Below, piece by piece: positions 38,616 to 50,127 of a DNA stretch of 64,000 nucleotides. This stretch comes from Nansenia antarctica. Taxonomy: Eukaryota; Chordata; Actinopteri; Argentiniformes; Microstomatidae. Each line of letters begins with the position of its first letter. The stretch's first letter is position 1. The notes beneath the pieces were generated by a model. It was not told where the DNA came from. It did no database searches and saw nothing but the letters and a program-made list of their open reading frames with translations. The translations under genes and the position numbers were made by a program. The stretch covers positions 46,606,725 to 46,670,724 of the forward strand of contig OZ022341.1 in the NCBI GenBank assembly GCA_963989245.1, read 5' to 3'.

Positions 38616-39643
38616 TGCAGTAATAACATGAGACTAAGAAAACATTAAATAAAGAGCTAATAAATGGCCCAATTAGCTATGTATAAGATATAAATTAGTG
38701 CCTAACAACTGTTCCCTAGATGTATAGTGTTACCGGAAAGTAAATTGAGTGTCCTCCCTCAATATCATATATAAAAGTTGTTCAGTATTTTACATACTCA
38801 GTAATGTTATCCCTAAAGTCAAGCATTACAATGTGCTCTCTGGGTGGAAATACTAAGCTTTCATCTTGTTGGCAATTCAAAGGGGAACAGTGGAGCACAG
38901 TTAATCTTTGTCTGGGTTCTTTGAGACACATGTACTGTAGGTCCTTTCAGCCATTGTGTGCCTTAAAAGCAACTACAAGATGTCTGCAGTCTTTAAATAA
39001 AAAACTTCAGCAGTGGTGGTGCAAAATCCGCCACAACATCCAGACAAAAAGAAAAGGTCTGGGTCTCACAACTTGACAAAAGACTGTAACTCTGTGTTCT
39101 TTTGTTTCCAGTAAGAAGGCCAAGAGGAACAATTTCAGGGCACTTGTGACATTGTGGATGTTCAGAATAAAAGGAGGAGAAAGCCTTGAAAGCAGCTCTT
39201 TCTGCGAATATTGCTACTGTAACTGCACTGGCCTTTTATTCCTAGGATATACTGTAGCAGCCTATGTATTTTATTAATGTGTTCATCTGAGTAATCTATT
39301 TGTATTTAATCTAACCAGTAAAGACCGTTGAGGTTAGGAATCTTTGAACCCGAGCGTTCATTGTAGAGAAACAACCACCTGAGTACTATGTAGAGTATCG
39401 TAGATGAAACCCCACCTGACCTCTTTATTACTAGGAAACAACAGGTACAGAGAGTCCATAGAGACATTTCCTGCAACACTTCAATTATTTGATTGGGACC
39501 GAAGTGTTCCTGGCGAGTTGCTAAGCCAGACAAGTGTCAGAAACTGATCTTCTCCCTTTGATCCCTTATACGTCTTCTCATCTTTCACCTTATGGCTTTT
39601 GAGCATTTACAGTAGTTGTTTTCTTCTTCTACAGTTGTTGTTG

Positions 39644-39647
<4 letters not shown>

Positions 39648-39708
<61 letters not shown>

Positions 39709-39709
39709 G

Positions 39710-39780
<71 letters not shown>
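39648..39780. repeat. (GT)n followed by (GCGT)n
   Basis: About 27 GT units (39648-39702), then about 19 GCGT units up to 39780. The GCGT part is a pure alternating purine-pyrimidine stretch with a CpG in every unit, so it is prone to Z-DNA and to methylation-linked mutation. Confidence 0.97.
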
Positions 39781-39781
<1 letters not shown>

Positions 39782-40356
39782 AGCAAGCTTTCTGAGTTGT
39801 GTTCTTTCATCTCAAGCTCCTTCACTGTTCTTTCTCAGAGTGCATTGTAATGACGGTGTGTGAAAAATCATGATTTAAGTAAATATTTTTTTGGTCGGTT
39901 ATATAAGCATTGAGGTTTTCTCTGCGGCCCGAAAAGTTTTCAGTGGCGCATATATTTACATAGTAAGTTATTTCTCTTTTAAGCTTGCAGCTTTGGAACG
40001 AGCTTTGATGGCAGCCCAGTTCCATTTCATTTGGTATATTAAAGGATTTATACTGTGGTAGGGAATCTTGGAATAAACTAGTGAAGATTATGCTGGACCT
40101 TTTGGATTGAAAGATTTCCAAAAATCACTTTACTTCGTGCTCAGCTATGTCGACAAGCTACCATTCCTCTAGATGATTTTGATGTTTATCTAGTGTGCCC
40201 ATACTTCAATATGAATGACAAGATACAAAGGCTCTTCAACATTTAGGAATTAAAAATGTAATGTTTGTTTTTGTTTCATCTTAAAATGTAGCAATGGAAC
40301 AATCCTATAACTAGAAAACACCATTGTGATCTGTTGCCAGTTAAAGTATGCACATA

Positions 40357-40360
<4 letters not shown>

Positions 40361-40401
<41 letters not shown>
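40361..40401. repeat. (CA)n microsatellite
   Basis: About 20 CA units. Confidence 0.95.
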
Positions 40402-40403
<2 letters not shown>

Positions 40404-40895
40404 AGGTAGGGAGGAAGGAAATCAGACAGAAGGAAACGTGATACAGAGGTGAATAGAGGTGAAGACATTGGGTAATTTGCTGTAGTGTTACAATAAATCG
40501 AAATCCACCCTGTCTCCTCCCAATCAGCGCTCTTCACTGCAACATAGAGCTGTCTCATCAGTGCTATGGAAGTATGTAAACTTGACTTAGATTTAGGTCA
40601 GTCTGTTCTCTTTGTGCCTGTGCCCTTAACATAAGTCTCTGTTGGGGAATGAGGGAGTCGTACACTCTTCTTAAAACCAGCGGAAAGAAAGACACCAACC
40701 AGCCAAAACATAAAAATAGGACATGCAATTAGAGACGACAGCTGAATTAAAGAACAAAGCAGCTTTGAAGATGCATTTCTTATGTCCTACCTGTTACATT
40801 TTTCTGTTAATTTGTTTCTGAATTCTGTCTATCTGTGTCATCATTGCAGACACTGATGGTCCTGTCTGAAATTGTGTGTATGCGCGTGCGCGTGC

Positions 40896-41257
40896 GCGTA
40901 TATATGGAGGACCAAGTCTGTCAAAATTAACAATAAATATATAGATAAATAAATGAATGTATGAACAAATAAATGAATGAATACACACAGTAATAATGAA
41001 ATACATTTCTATATTTATTTATTATTTTACGCATTCATTCATTGTTTTCCACATTCATTCTTTGTTTTCCACATTCTTTTCCACACTCATTCTTTTTTTT
41101 CCACATTCATTCTTTCATTCTTTCTTTTCCACATTCATTCTGTCTTTTCCACTTTATCAGATGTGTATGCAAATATCTGGGGGCGTATCTTGCATGTTGT
41201 CCACGCCCCTACGCATTTTCATTGGTTGATACCGCGCGTGACGTGTGAAAGCAGCGA
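40896..41257 (+). repeat. Left inverted arm of the composite
   Basis: Runs from the GGAGGACCAAGTCTG end to ACCGCGCGTGACGTG. It includes a tandem stretch of about 13-24-bp units built on CATTCTTT and TTTTCCACA (41038-41155). It is colinear with the reverse complement of 45168-45590. Confidence 0.85.
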
Positions 41258-41288
41258 CGCAGTTATCACCACAGACGGGTAGAGCGTC

Positions 41289-42377
41289 TATTCATAGCTT
41301 TCAGTCACGTGGTTTCTTCCCTAGCAACCACCAACCTGACGGGCAAAAAGTATCATAGCAACATCGCTCAACATGGCTGCCTACTATTTAGACCACCTCA
41401 CTCATGAAGAACTATCAAGATACACGACGGTGATAGGAGTGGAGGATTGACACCATTCAAATAGTGTTGGATTCCCTGTCTTCTACTCTATCCGGACACG
41501 TTGGAATTATTTTCCTAACCCCCGGAGAATCAAAGTTATTGACCTGCAAAGGGTGCCTCCTTGCCTCCGACTATTATTGCTAAATTCACCATCAGTATAC
41601 GGTCATTTTGAGCCCTTAACCACCGCGCTGACACCCCGAGAAGATATACTTTTAATATGAAACTCGATCAACCGGGCGTTCACCGGCTGCTGGACGAAAC
41701 TCCCAACTCCCGCTGTCAGCGAGGCGAGGGAATATTTATATCCGGGAATTCGCTCCTTGCTGTGTCCACGGTGATAGGAGTGGAGGATCGACTCCATTCA
41801 AATAGTGTTGGATTCCCTGTCTTCTACTCTATCCGGACACGTTGGAATTATTTTCCTAACCCCCGGAGAATCAAAGTTATTGACCTGCAAAGGGTGCCTC
41901 CTTGACCGGCTTTTCCCGTGAATAACACCGGTTATGGAGGTGGTACAAACATAAGACTATTATTGCTAAATTCACCATCAGTATACGGTCATTTTGAGCC
42001 CTTAACCACCGCGCTGACACCCCGAGAAGATATACTTTTAATATGAAACTCGATCAACCGGGCGTTCACCGGCTGCTGGACGAAACTCCCAACTCCCGCT
42101 GTCAGCGAGGCGAGGGAATATTTATATCCGGGAATTCGCTCCTTGCTGTGTCCACGGTGATAGGACTGGAGGATCGACTCCATTCAAATAGTGTTGGATT
42201 CCCTGTCTTCTACTCTATCCGGACACGTTGGAATTATGTTCCTAACCCACGGGAAATCAAAGTTATTAACCCGCAAAAAGTGGGTTTTGCCCGTGGGTTT
42301 TGCCCGCAAAAAGTGCCTTTTGCCCGTCAGGTGGGCGTTTCCACTATGCTGTGACGTCACATGAAAGCTATGAATAG
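41289..42377. mobile_element. Inner element with its own inverted ends
   Basis: The left edge CTATTCATAGCTTTCA is exactly complementary to TGAAAGCTATGAATAG at the right edge. Further in, CACCTGACGGGCAAAA on the complement of the right side matches AACCTGACGGGCAAAA on the left, so the inverted ends span about 65 bp with gaps. A short frame beginning MAAYYLDHLTHEELSRY opens at 41373 and stops at 41450 within the first tandem unit. The centre is the 386-bp tandem array. The superfamily is not identified. Confidence 0.6.
41428..42290. repeat. 386-bp tandem array, about 2.4 copies
   Basis: The string ACGGTGATAGGA recurs at about 41426, 41768 and 42154. The second unit is 386 bp. The first is about 46 bp shorter because it lacks a segment present at 41905-41958. 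The last is partial. Copies are almost identical, so the duplication is recent. The same 60-80-codon frames are open in each copy: on the + strand from ATG at 41657 and 42043, and on the - strand ending at 41603 and 41989. I recognise neither product. Confidence 0.93.
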
Positions 42378-42774
42378 CCCCGTTCTCACACAGTTCTCAA
42401 CTTGTCGTCTCAACTTGTCAACTTGTCTCAACAGTTCTCCCTTGTCGTATGACATGTGCTATACAAATAAACTTGCCTTGCCTAAACCCTTTTAGAAGGT
42501 TTTGTTTATGTCCAGGTTTCACACATCTCTGTAGTTACATGTTCAGTGAGTGAGTCTAGTTGCTGGTGACCGCTAGGACCATAGGCAGATGCCTTGTTGG
42601 TAAGTAATTTGTTCAAAGCAAAAAAACTAATAAAGTGTGTGTTTACCCCCTCAAATAAATTAACTTAGCCCCAGTCAGATCCATATTTAGAGGTAAGTTA
42701 CCTCAGGTAACTTTAGCTAGCAAGCTAGTTTAGAGTTAGTGGTAATGTATATCTAGCTAGTTAGATAACTAAGC

Positions 42775-42862
42775 GACCTTGGGTTCCCTGAAAGGTGCTA
42801 TATAAATTCAAGGTATTATTATTATTATTACTATTATTATTATTATTATTATTATAACTAGC
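42775..42862 (+). repeat. LINE-type tail with (ATT)n
   Basis: AAAGGTGCTATATAAATTCA followed by about 18 ATT units. This resembles the 3' end of fish L2-type LINEs, which end in short tandem triplets. A related tail, GTGCTATACAAATAAACTTG, is at 42453-42480. Confidence 0.6.
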
Positions 42863-42959
42863 TAGTTTTTTCCACCATAAACCATTTCCTGAAGCCACAA
42901 CCATCTCCCACTACTGAAGCTACAGAGCAGCGATGCAGATCCAAGGTCAACAACATTTG

Positions 42960-43625
42960 ATCTCTGATGCCCAGCTCCTCCTCTCTGTCTCCCTCTGCTA
43001 CCAACCCCTCGCCTGGGAGTTTGCCATCCCTCCCATGCTTCAGAGGTTCAGCAGAGCCACATTATTGAAATCCTTAGAGGTATGAAATCATGCACTTGCG
43101 CCCTGGACCCCATTCCCACTGCTCTGCTCAAGTTATACATCCCCATTCTCAGCCCATTCATTACTCAAGCTGTTAACCTCTCCCTTCGAACTGGTCATGT
43201 CTCACCTGCTCTCAAAGTCTCTGTCATCCGCCCCCTTTTCAAGAAGCCCAACCTGGACCCGGAGGTTCTAGCCAACTATAGGCCTGTCTCCAACCTTGCC
43301 TTCCTGTCCAAGGTGCTAGAGAAGGAAGTTGCTTTCCCTAGGTTTGACCCTCACCTGACCTTCAGTGACCATATAAAACACCTGTGCAATACCTCCTATC
43401 ATCTCAGAAATATTTCCAAACTCCGTCCCACTCTAACCCTCAGATGCAGAGAAACTTGTCCATGCCTTTATCTCCTCAAGACTGGACTACTGCAATGCGC
43501 TCTTCATCGGGATTCCTGGCAAAAGCATACAGAAGCTGCAATGCATCCAGAACAGCACTGCCAGGATCCTGATGAGTCCGCAAATACGAGCACATAACCC
43601 CCACATAACCCCCATTCTACACTCA
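42960..43625 (+). pseudogene. L2/CR1-type LINE reverse transcriptase fragment
   Basis: From about 43037 the frame reads SEVQQSHIIEILRGMKSCTC, then ALDPIPTALLK, and later KKPNLDPEVLANYRPVSNLA with FLSKVLEKEV. These are the N-terminal reverse-transcriptase motifs of the L2/CR1 group. After LEKEV it jumps to FDPHLTFSDHIKHLCNTSYH, a downstream part of the domain. The catalytic YADD region is therefore deleted. The remainder (matching a C-terminal 'SRLDYCNAL' region) is in a shifted frame. Stops precede it upstream. It is a dead fragment inside the inverted-arm composite. Confidence 0.8.
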
Positions 43626-44264
43626 CTACATTGGCTCCCTTATTCAAAAAGGCCTTTGACTGTTGAACTGTGTTCATTCTTGTGATTTATTTTGTGTTTT
43701 TTTAGTTAAAGTTAAATGTTTTAAACTTATTATGTTTTAGGCTGTTTTTTGTTTTGTTTTGTTTTTACTCTGTAGCACTCTGTACCCTGCTGTGTACCCA
43801 GGCTTGAGACAGGGTTTTATATTGTAGTAATATTAAACTTAATTTACGTTAAATTTACAGAAGATTCCTTGTTTGTAGTGCCTCTAAGTTGTAATGAGAT
43901 CTGCCCCAATTACTGCACCCTGACAATATTTTAGTTTAGAATAAGGTTGGTAATTTAATGTCAAACTAGATGTATTCCTCTATTTCAGAGACCCACAAAA
44001 AAAATGGCATTCACTGGTAGGGGGGTAGGTGCGGAAACGTGACCATAGCTCAGCCTAAGAAGGTCTGATCGACTAGGGGTCGATATCTACTGTTCAGGAG
44101 ACTCAGGTGCGTAAAAAACCCTCTGGTCTCACGTCTCTATCACAACCACAGCCCGACCTACGAGCGAATCATACGAAGGGGAGCAAGATATGGCAGGGGA
44201 CTTTTTCTGGCAAAACTCCGGTTTTGAAGAAAAGCAGTCCATACATTTAAGAGGTGATAACCAC

Positions 44265-45086
44265 TAATAACACAGAGCCGACCGGACGCTGCTTAGTGAG
44301 AAGACGCGCGGAGGCGGCCTCATTATATCTACGAAGGACAGCTGGTGCTTAAACACGAAAACTGTAAGTAGCCACTGCTCCCCAGACCTGGAATACCTGA
44401 CTGTTAAATGCAGACCCACATACCTCCCGAGGGAATTCAACGTGGTGTACATAACATCTGTTTACATTGCACCAAGCGCGGATGCTAGCTTAGCATTGGC
44501 GCGGCTACATGACGTCATCAGTGGTGGACAGAGCGCGGACCCTCAGGCAGTGCATATAATCGCGGGGGATTTCAATCATGCTGACCTGAAGGTAGTACTA
44601 CCAAAGTTCTATCAGCATGTTAAATGTGCAACAAGAGGAGAAAAAACAGTGGACAAGGTATACACCAACATCAAGCTTGCTTACAAGGCTAGACCGCTAG
44701 CTCATCTAGGCATGTCTGACCACGTGTCCATCCTTCTGATCCCAGCCTACACTCCCATGAGGAAAAGTGCTCCCATCACCACTAAGACTGTCAGAACCTG
44801 GCCAGCAGGGTCCGCTCCACTGCAGATCTGCCTGAATGACACCTCATGGCAGGAATATGAGCATGAAGACCTGGAACAGTTCACGTCGTCGGTTCTGAAC
44901 CACATAGTGAACTGCACCAACTCAGCCACCGTGGACAAACGTGTCCGGGTCTACCCCAACACGAAGCCATGGATGACTGAGAAGGTCCGAAAACTGCTCA
45001 AGGAGAGGGACAACGCCTACTCAGCGAAGGACACACTGCCAAACCAAAAGGTCTATCATATCAAAACATTATCCAGGGATGTATAG
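44265..45086 (+). pseudogene. Non-LTR retrotransposon endonuclease fragment (second LINE)
   Basis: The frame runs through SEKTRGGGLIISTKDSWCLN, then LEYLTVKCRPTYLPREFNVV and VYIAPSADA. IIAGDFNHADLKVVLPKFYQ and GMSDHVSILL follow; GDFNH and SDH are catalytic motifs of the APE-type endonuclease. The downstream linker has KPWMTEKVRKLLKERDNAYS, and the frame stops before any reverse transcriptase. The N-terminal endonuclease part is absent. This resembles the Rex1/CR1-like LINEs of fish but differs from the L2-type fragment 700 bp upstream. About 240 codons remain open, so the copy is not very old. Confidence 0.8.
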
Positions 45087-45167
45087 GAATAAAAAAATCA
45101 CATCTAGAATTTGCCCACCCAGATGGTAATGAAAAATGGTTTGGCCCAAGGACTATCTCGACTTTTT

Positions 45168-45590
45168 GTCGCTTTTACCACGTCACGCGCGGTATCAACC
45201 AATGAAAATGCGTGGGGCATCAACCAATGAAAATGCGTGGGGGTGAGGACAACATGCAAGACACGCCCCCATATTTGCATACAGATCTGATAATCGTGGA
45301 AAGAATGAAAGAATGAATGTGGAAAAGAAAGAATGAATGTGGAAAACAATGTGGAAAAGAAAGAATGAATGTGGAAAACAATGTGGAAAACAAAGAATGA
45401 AGGTGGAAAAGAATGTGGAAAACAAAGAATGAAGGTGGAAAACAAAGAATAAATAAATATAGAAATGTATTTCCTTATACTGTGTGTATTCATTCATTTA
45501 TGTATTCATACATTCATTTATTTATCTATATATTTATTGTTAATTTTTCATTTTTCAGACTTGGTCCTCCATACGTATATGCACGTTCGC
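45168..45590 (-). repeat. Right inverted arm of the composite
   Basis: Reverse complement of the left arm. It differs by carrying AACCAATGAAAATGCGTGGG twice in tandem (45197-45243) and more ATTCTTT/TTTTCCAC-type units, so each arm has expanded independently since they arose. The arm is followed outward by GCACGTTCGCGTGTGCATG. Confidence 0.85.
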
Positions 45591-46281
45591 GTGTGCATGT
45601 GAGTGTGTTTGCGCTGGCGTTTCTCTGTCTGTCTGGCTCTCTGTCCAATTGTCCGTTTTATGTAACCCTATGCACTATGCATGTCTTTCATGCATCGCAG
45701 AAGCTGCAGATAAAGAACCCAACAAAGTTGTTTTGCCGGCTTTTATTATCTTTATTTATTTATTTCTGCTGGGGTAATCGATGGGCTCTGGCCTATGGGG
45801 AGATAGGACTGATAAAATAAATCGTCTGGGCTTAAGTCCCCTCCTGTGTTCCCCCTAATGTAAGCACTTGGTGCCCGGCCACCGGCATCTCCTCGCCATC
45901 CCTCTGAATTCTTTTAATAATTGTTTTCTTTATTACATCCTCTGGCACAATTGGCTTTCTCTAATAAGTTATTAATGGCACCCAGTCAGGCACTGTCGGT
46001 GGATCCATAAGATGACTCTGACTCCTATGATTTACCAGCCATCGGCCAGTCCTATTCCTTTTTAACCGGATGTAAGGTGATCATAATTTACTGTTTGAAG
46101 TGGTAAATTGTGCATTAAATGACAAAAAATGTCACCTGGGAAAAGGTGGGAGGACCTTGGAATCACAACAGATAATAAAGAGTTGCCATTTTACTGTAAT
46201 CCACAGGTTTATTGAGGATTTGTCTGGTTTGTCAACCTTTTTTTCCCCACATCACCTACCGATACATTGCTCTTGTACAAT

Positions 46282-46530
46282 GGGGCGGCTGTGGTTCAGG
46301 AGGTAGAGCCGGCGTCTAATGATCGCAAGGTCGGCAGATAAGCGGTTCGAGCCCCGGCTGGCCACATGTCGAAGTGTCCTTGGGCAAGACACTGAACCCC
46401 AAATTGCTCCCAATGAGCGGGCAGGCGCCTTGCATGGTAGCTTGCCACCTTTGGTGTGTGAATGTGTGTGTGAATGGGTGAATGAGAGGCCATTGTAAAG
46501 CGCTTTGGAATAAGGCGCTATATAATCCAT
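46282..46530 (+). mobile_element. tRNA-derived SINE, near full length
   Basis: It starts GGGGCGGCTGTGGTTCAGGA (box A-like) with AGCGGTTCGAGCCCCGGCTG as box B. The body is CAAGACACTGAACCCCAAAT and the tail GTAAAGCGCTTTGGAATAAG GCGCTATA. Third and best preserved copy of the family in this window. Confidence 0.87.
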
Positions 46531-47000
46531 TCTTGTATATTGCTCTCTCCCTCAGTCCCATGACCCTAACATGGCCATCCCAAAACAAAACAATGACTTC
46601 AACCCATGTACTCGTCCCTCCCTAGAGATTCATGCCATTGCCAATGATAGCGCTCTCACAAAAAACAATAATTAGTTTTCTGTCTCTCACAAACAAACCC
46701 CAGCACCGGTTTAAGAGAGGGAAGGAAGAGAGATGATGAATCGGGAGATGCCAAATAGCTCTGTCAAATCTATTGACACGTAAGTGAGGTGCAGTCCCCT
46801 CTCCCGTCAGGAGATAATTTGTCTTAATCTCAGTGGATAGTGTGAGCTGGATGTGGGCACCAGGCAAAGAAAAATGGGTCTCTTTAGCGTAATCTCAGAT
46901 GCCTGACCGACAGCTACTCTGATACATGGACCCAGATTTTATTTGACATGAAGAGAGAGGAGAGGGAGGGAGGGATGGGAAGACAGCTGGAGGAAGGTGG

Positions 47001-47386
<386 letters not shown>

Positions 47387-48162
47387 AAGAGGGTTGGCGA
47401 AGGTCATGCCTGGACAGGCGTGATAAACCAGAGGTAGCCATGGTCGTTGGGTTTTGAGGACATTATCCTTTATCATGTGAACTGTCTGCTTGATGGCTGG
47501 CGTGGTGGGATTGGTACCATGTGCTGGAATGATGTTAACTGTGTTGCCATGACAGATGGCGATGTGGAGGAGTCCAGCCCTGTGCTGGTCGATATTAGTC
47601 AGCCAATGGGGTCTGACCATCAAGACTGGGTTGGGTGGGGTAGAGCTGCAAGTCAGTAAGGACAAAATGTCAAACAAAGTTCTCAAACCAAACACAAATG
47701 TTTATGTGGCAGAAATATAAATAACCAGATCCAAACGTGAAAGGGTAAGTCCAATAAAATGGGATACTGTATGTACATCTTATACAGTAGCTATACATAG
47801 AGAGTAATCTATAAACCCACAAATGCAGCGACCCAAGATTTTAGTTTGTTTACTTAGCCACAGCTTAGCATTAGCATCAAGTGAAACATTGGAAGTGGTG
47901 AGACTCCCTGACTTGATTCCACTCATGCTCTAATAGAAATCCTACATTTTATTTATCTGTTGTGCTAATGAGGCACACAGAGACCGTATGTACCATTAGG
48001 CAGTGAAAATAAGCTGCTTGGCAACATATTTGGCAACGTGAGTTTGCTTGTTTTTCAGATTTAATAAAGAGAGATTAGTGAAATTAACATGACTGTCTTC
48101 TCTCTTTCCTCTGCTGCCCTCCTCCTCTACTCCCCCCCCTCTCTTCCTTCATGCCTCTTTCT

Positions 48163-48168
48163 CAGCAG
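48163..48168 (+). promoter_or_regulatory. il1rapl1: Tandem CAGCAG (NAGNAG) splice acceptor of the transmembrane exon
   Basis: The intron ends CTTTCTCAGCAG. Use of the second CAG gives GAG-TTA-ATG (E-L-M) across the junction. Use of the first adds CAG to the exon and yields GCA-GAG, one extra alanine, without changing frame. The downstream choice matches the family protein and is used for the exon boundary here. Confidence 0.75.
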
Positions 48169-48312
48169 AGTTAATGTACACTGTGGAGCTGGCGGGTGGT
48201 TTGGGGGCCATTTTGTTGCTGTTGATCTGCCTGGTCACCCTGTACAAGTGCTACAAGATTGAGCTAATGCTCTTCTACAGAAACCATTTTGGGAGCGAAG
48301 ACGTGGATGGAG
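48169..48312 (+). CDS. il1rapl1: il1rapl1 exon: transmembrane segment and juxtamembrane region
   Basis: The first two bases complete the glutamate opened by the Ig3 exon; the last base opens an aspartate codon. It encodes LMYTVELAGGLGAILLLLIC, continuing LVTLYKCYKIELMLFYRNHF and GSEDVDG. The membrane helix is about ELAGGLGAILLLLICLVTLY, followed by a Lys/Tyr/Cys-rich stop-transfer segment. The 144-bp length and phases fit the family. It links the extracellular Ig region to the cytoplasmic TIR domain. Its acceptor is the CAGCAG tandem described separately. Confidence 0.95.
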
Positions 48313-50127
48313 GTAAGATATTCTGCCAACTAACACCACTATGCAAACACCACTACCATAAGTTCTGATGTATCATATTCCTTTTCCCGACATCAAATCA
48401 TCAGCTTTTCTTTGCTAACTTCCGGGTTTTTTTGTTCTTGTTTATGGTTTTAGATATTTACTAGCACAAATCACAAGGTATTCCTAATAAACATAAGTGC
48501 AGAGCTCTAAATTCAACTGCAATATATTCTGCAAGGATGAGTTGTGATGAGTATGCATCAATCTGAATAAGTTTTGCTTTGATTTCCCTTAATGAGTGTT
48601 TCAAGTGCAGGGCCTAGAATGAATTCAGAGAAACAAGATTACTTTTGGAGTTGCTGAGGGATGTGGAGTGGGTGTCATTAGCCCTGAAAGGTATCCTCCG
48701 CTCTGCTCACTCCCTCCAACCCCCACCGTTTCCAGGCGCCATTTTACATGATGCTTGATACATCAGACATTTCAATGAAAGTCATTACCAGGCTGCATTG
48801 GGCTTTGGGCCAGTAAATGGGGCTTTACAATAAAAGATGGCTTCAAGGCAGATAAAAAAAAAACTTGAACTTTATGCCAAACAGCAATTGTCTCCTTTAA
48901 TTGCGCCACCCGAGTGAGTGCGGGCAGAGGGGAAAACAGATTTTCAATTTGCTCTCTGTTTAAGCGGATCAGTTTCAATAAGCCACAGAGTGGTGCCTGT
49001 GCCTCTCTGAAAACCCCAGATACTTTACTGAACAGGGCGATTATATCACACCACCCAGACTACACACACACACACACACACACACACTTTCAGCTGCTTT
49101 CGCAATGGTCACAAAGTCTTCCACATCATCATGATCACAAGTAATCTATTTTTCACTCTCTCTCACATGTGTACAACAACGGCAAACCAATCAGATTCAG
49201 TTAAGATCAGTTCTAAGTGTTTTAGCGTTCAAATTGGGTGTTTTTGGAGGCAATGAGGGTATGCAGATATGACGCAAATATTACAAATGCATGGGTTTGT
49301 TGAGTTGTGATGCTATGCATGATTTCCTATTTCTCAGCACTTCTCTTTATCAACTGTATATGATTTCACGTTGCCTTTATTTCATGTTTGGTTGAACAAA
49401 TCATCACGTCGCAACAAATAATATTATTATCTTTTCCCCTCTGGTTGGTTTCAGCTTCACATTTACATTCCTTTATCCAAAGTGACGTACACTGCTAACA
49501 ACGTACAATAGGTTGTATTAAATTCAAAAACACTGTATTGACTGATTTGATTGACTGTTTAGCTCCCACTCTTTTACCACTGTGAGTTAAAAAGTTCACC
49601 CTCTCTCTGTAGGCATGCGATGCGTATGCACAGTACTGTTTGCGTCAGCCATGCCCTTCCCTTTCGAGTCTGAGTGTGGGATGCTGAGGGTAGGAGCGTG
49701 GAGTACACCAGCGTGGATGCTGATCCCGAGCTCGCTCCTCTTGAATGCGCCTCACTGGACCTCGGGAGAGGAAGGAGTGACTCTGTGAGATTGATTATTC
49801 CGCCCTCGATTGCTCTCTCTCTGTCTCTCTCTCCCTCCCTCGATCCCACCCGATAGACAAGTGATTCAGTTCGACTGAAATAGATCTGGGTCTGCCTACA
49901 TGTGACTCTTAACCGAGCAGAGAGAGAGAGAGAGAGAGAGAGCAAGTGATGTGTAGTTGTACAATTTTCAACATGAGAAGGTTTTTGAGTCACTGATTGG
50001 TCTCAGGAGATCCTTCACAAGGTTCTAGTGATCAGATAATATCTCACATTTCCTCATATGACTTTGTCAATTAGAGCATATTGCTTATAAACAGGCTTCT
50101 TTCAAAGATCAGCCAGTATGATTTCTT

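Larger units (their letters stand above)
40880..45598. mobile_element. Composite block bounded by approximately 400-bp inverted arms
   Basis: The two edges carry the same sequence in opposite orientation: GGAGGACCAAGTCTG, then 'aacaataaatatatagataa', 'gaatgaatacacacagta' and TTTCTATATTTATTTATT. Arrays of ATTCTTT/TTTTCCAC units follow, then CGCATTTTCATTGGTTGATA and CCGCGCGTGACGTG at the inner end. Between the arms lie an inner inverted-repeat element with a 386-bp tandem array and fragments of two LINEs. No transposase is recognised and no target duplication is clear, because the outer ends run into GCGT/GTGC-type simple sequence. It could be one long-armed foldback element carrying later insertions, or two copies of a shorter element inserted in opposite directions. 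The inverted arms themselves are certain; the interpretation is not. Confidence 0.7.

Noticed and set aside
43082..43597. 171-codon host gene
   Set aside because: LINE reverse-transcriptase motifs with the catalytic part deleted and a frame shift at the end; a dead retroelement.
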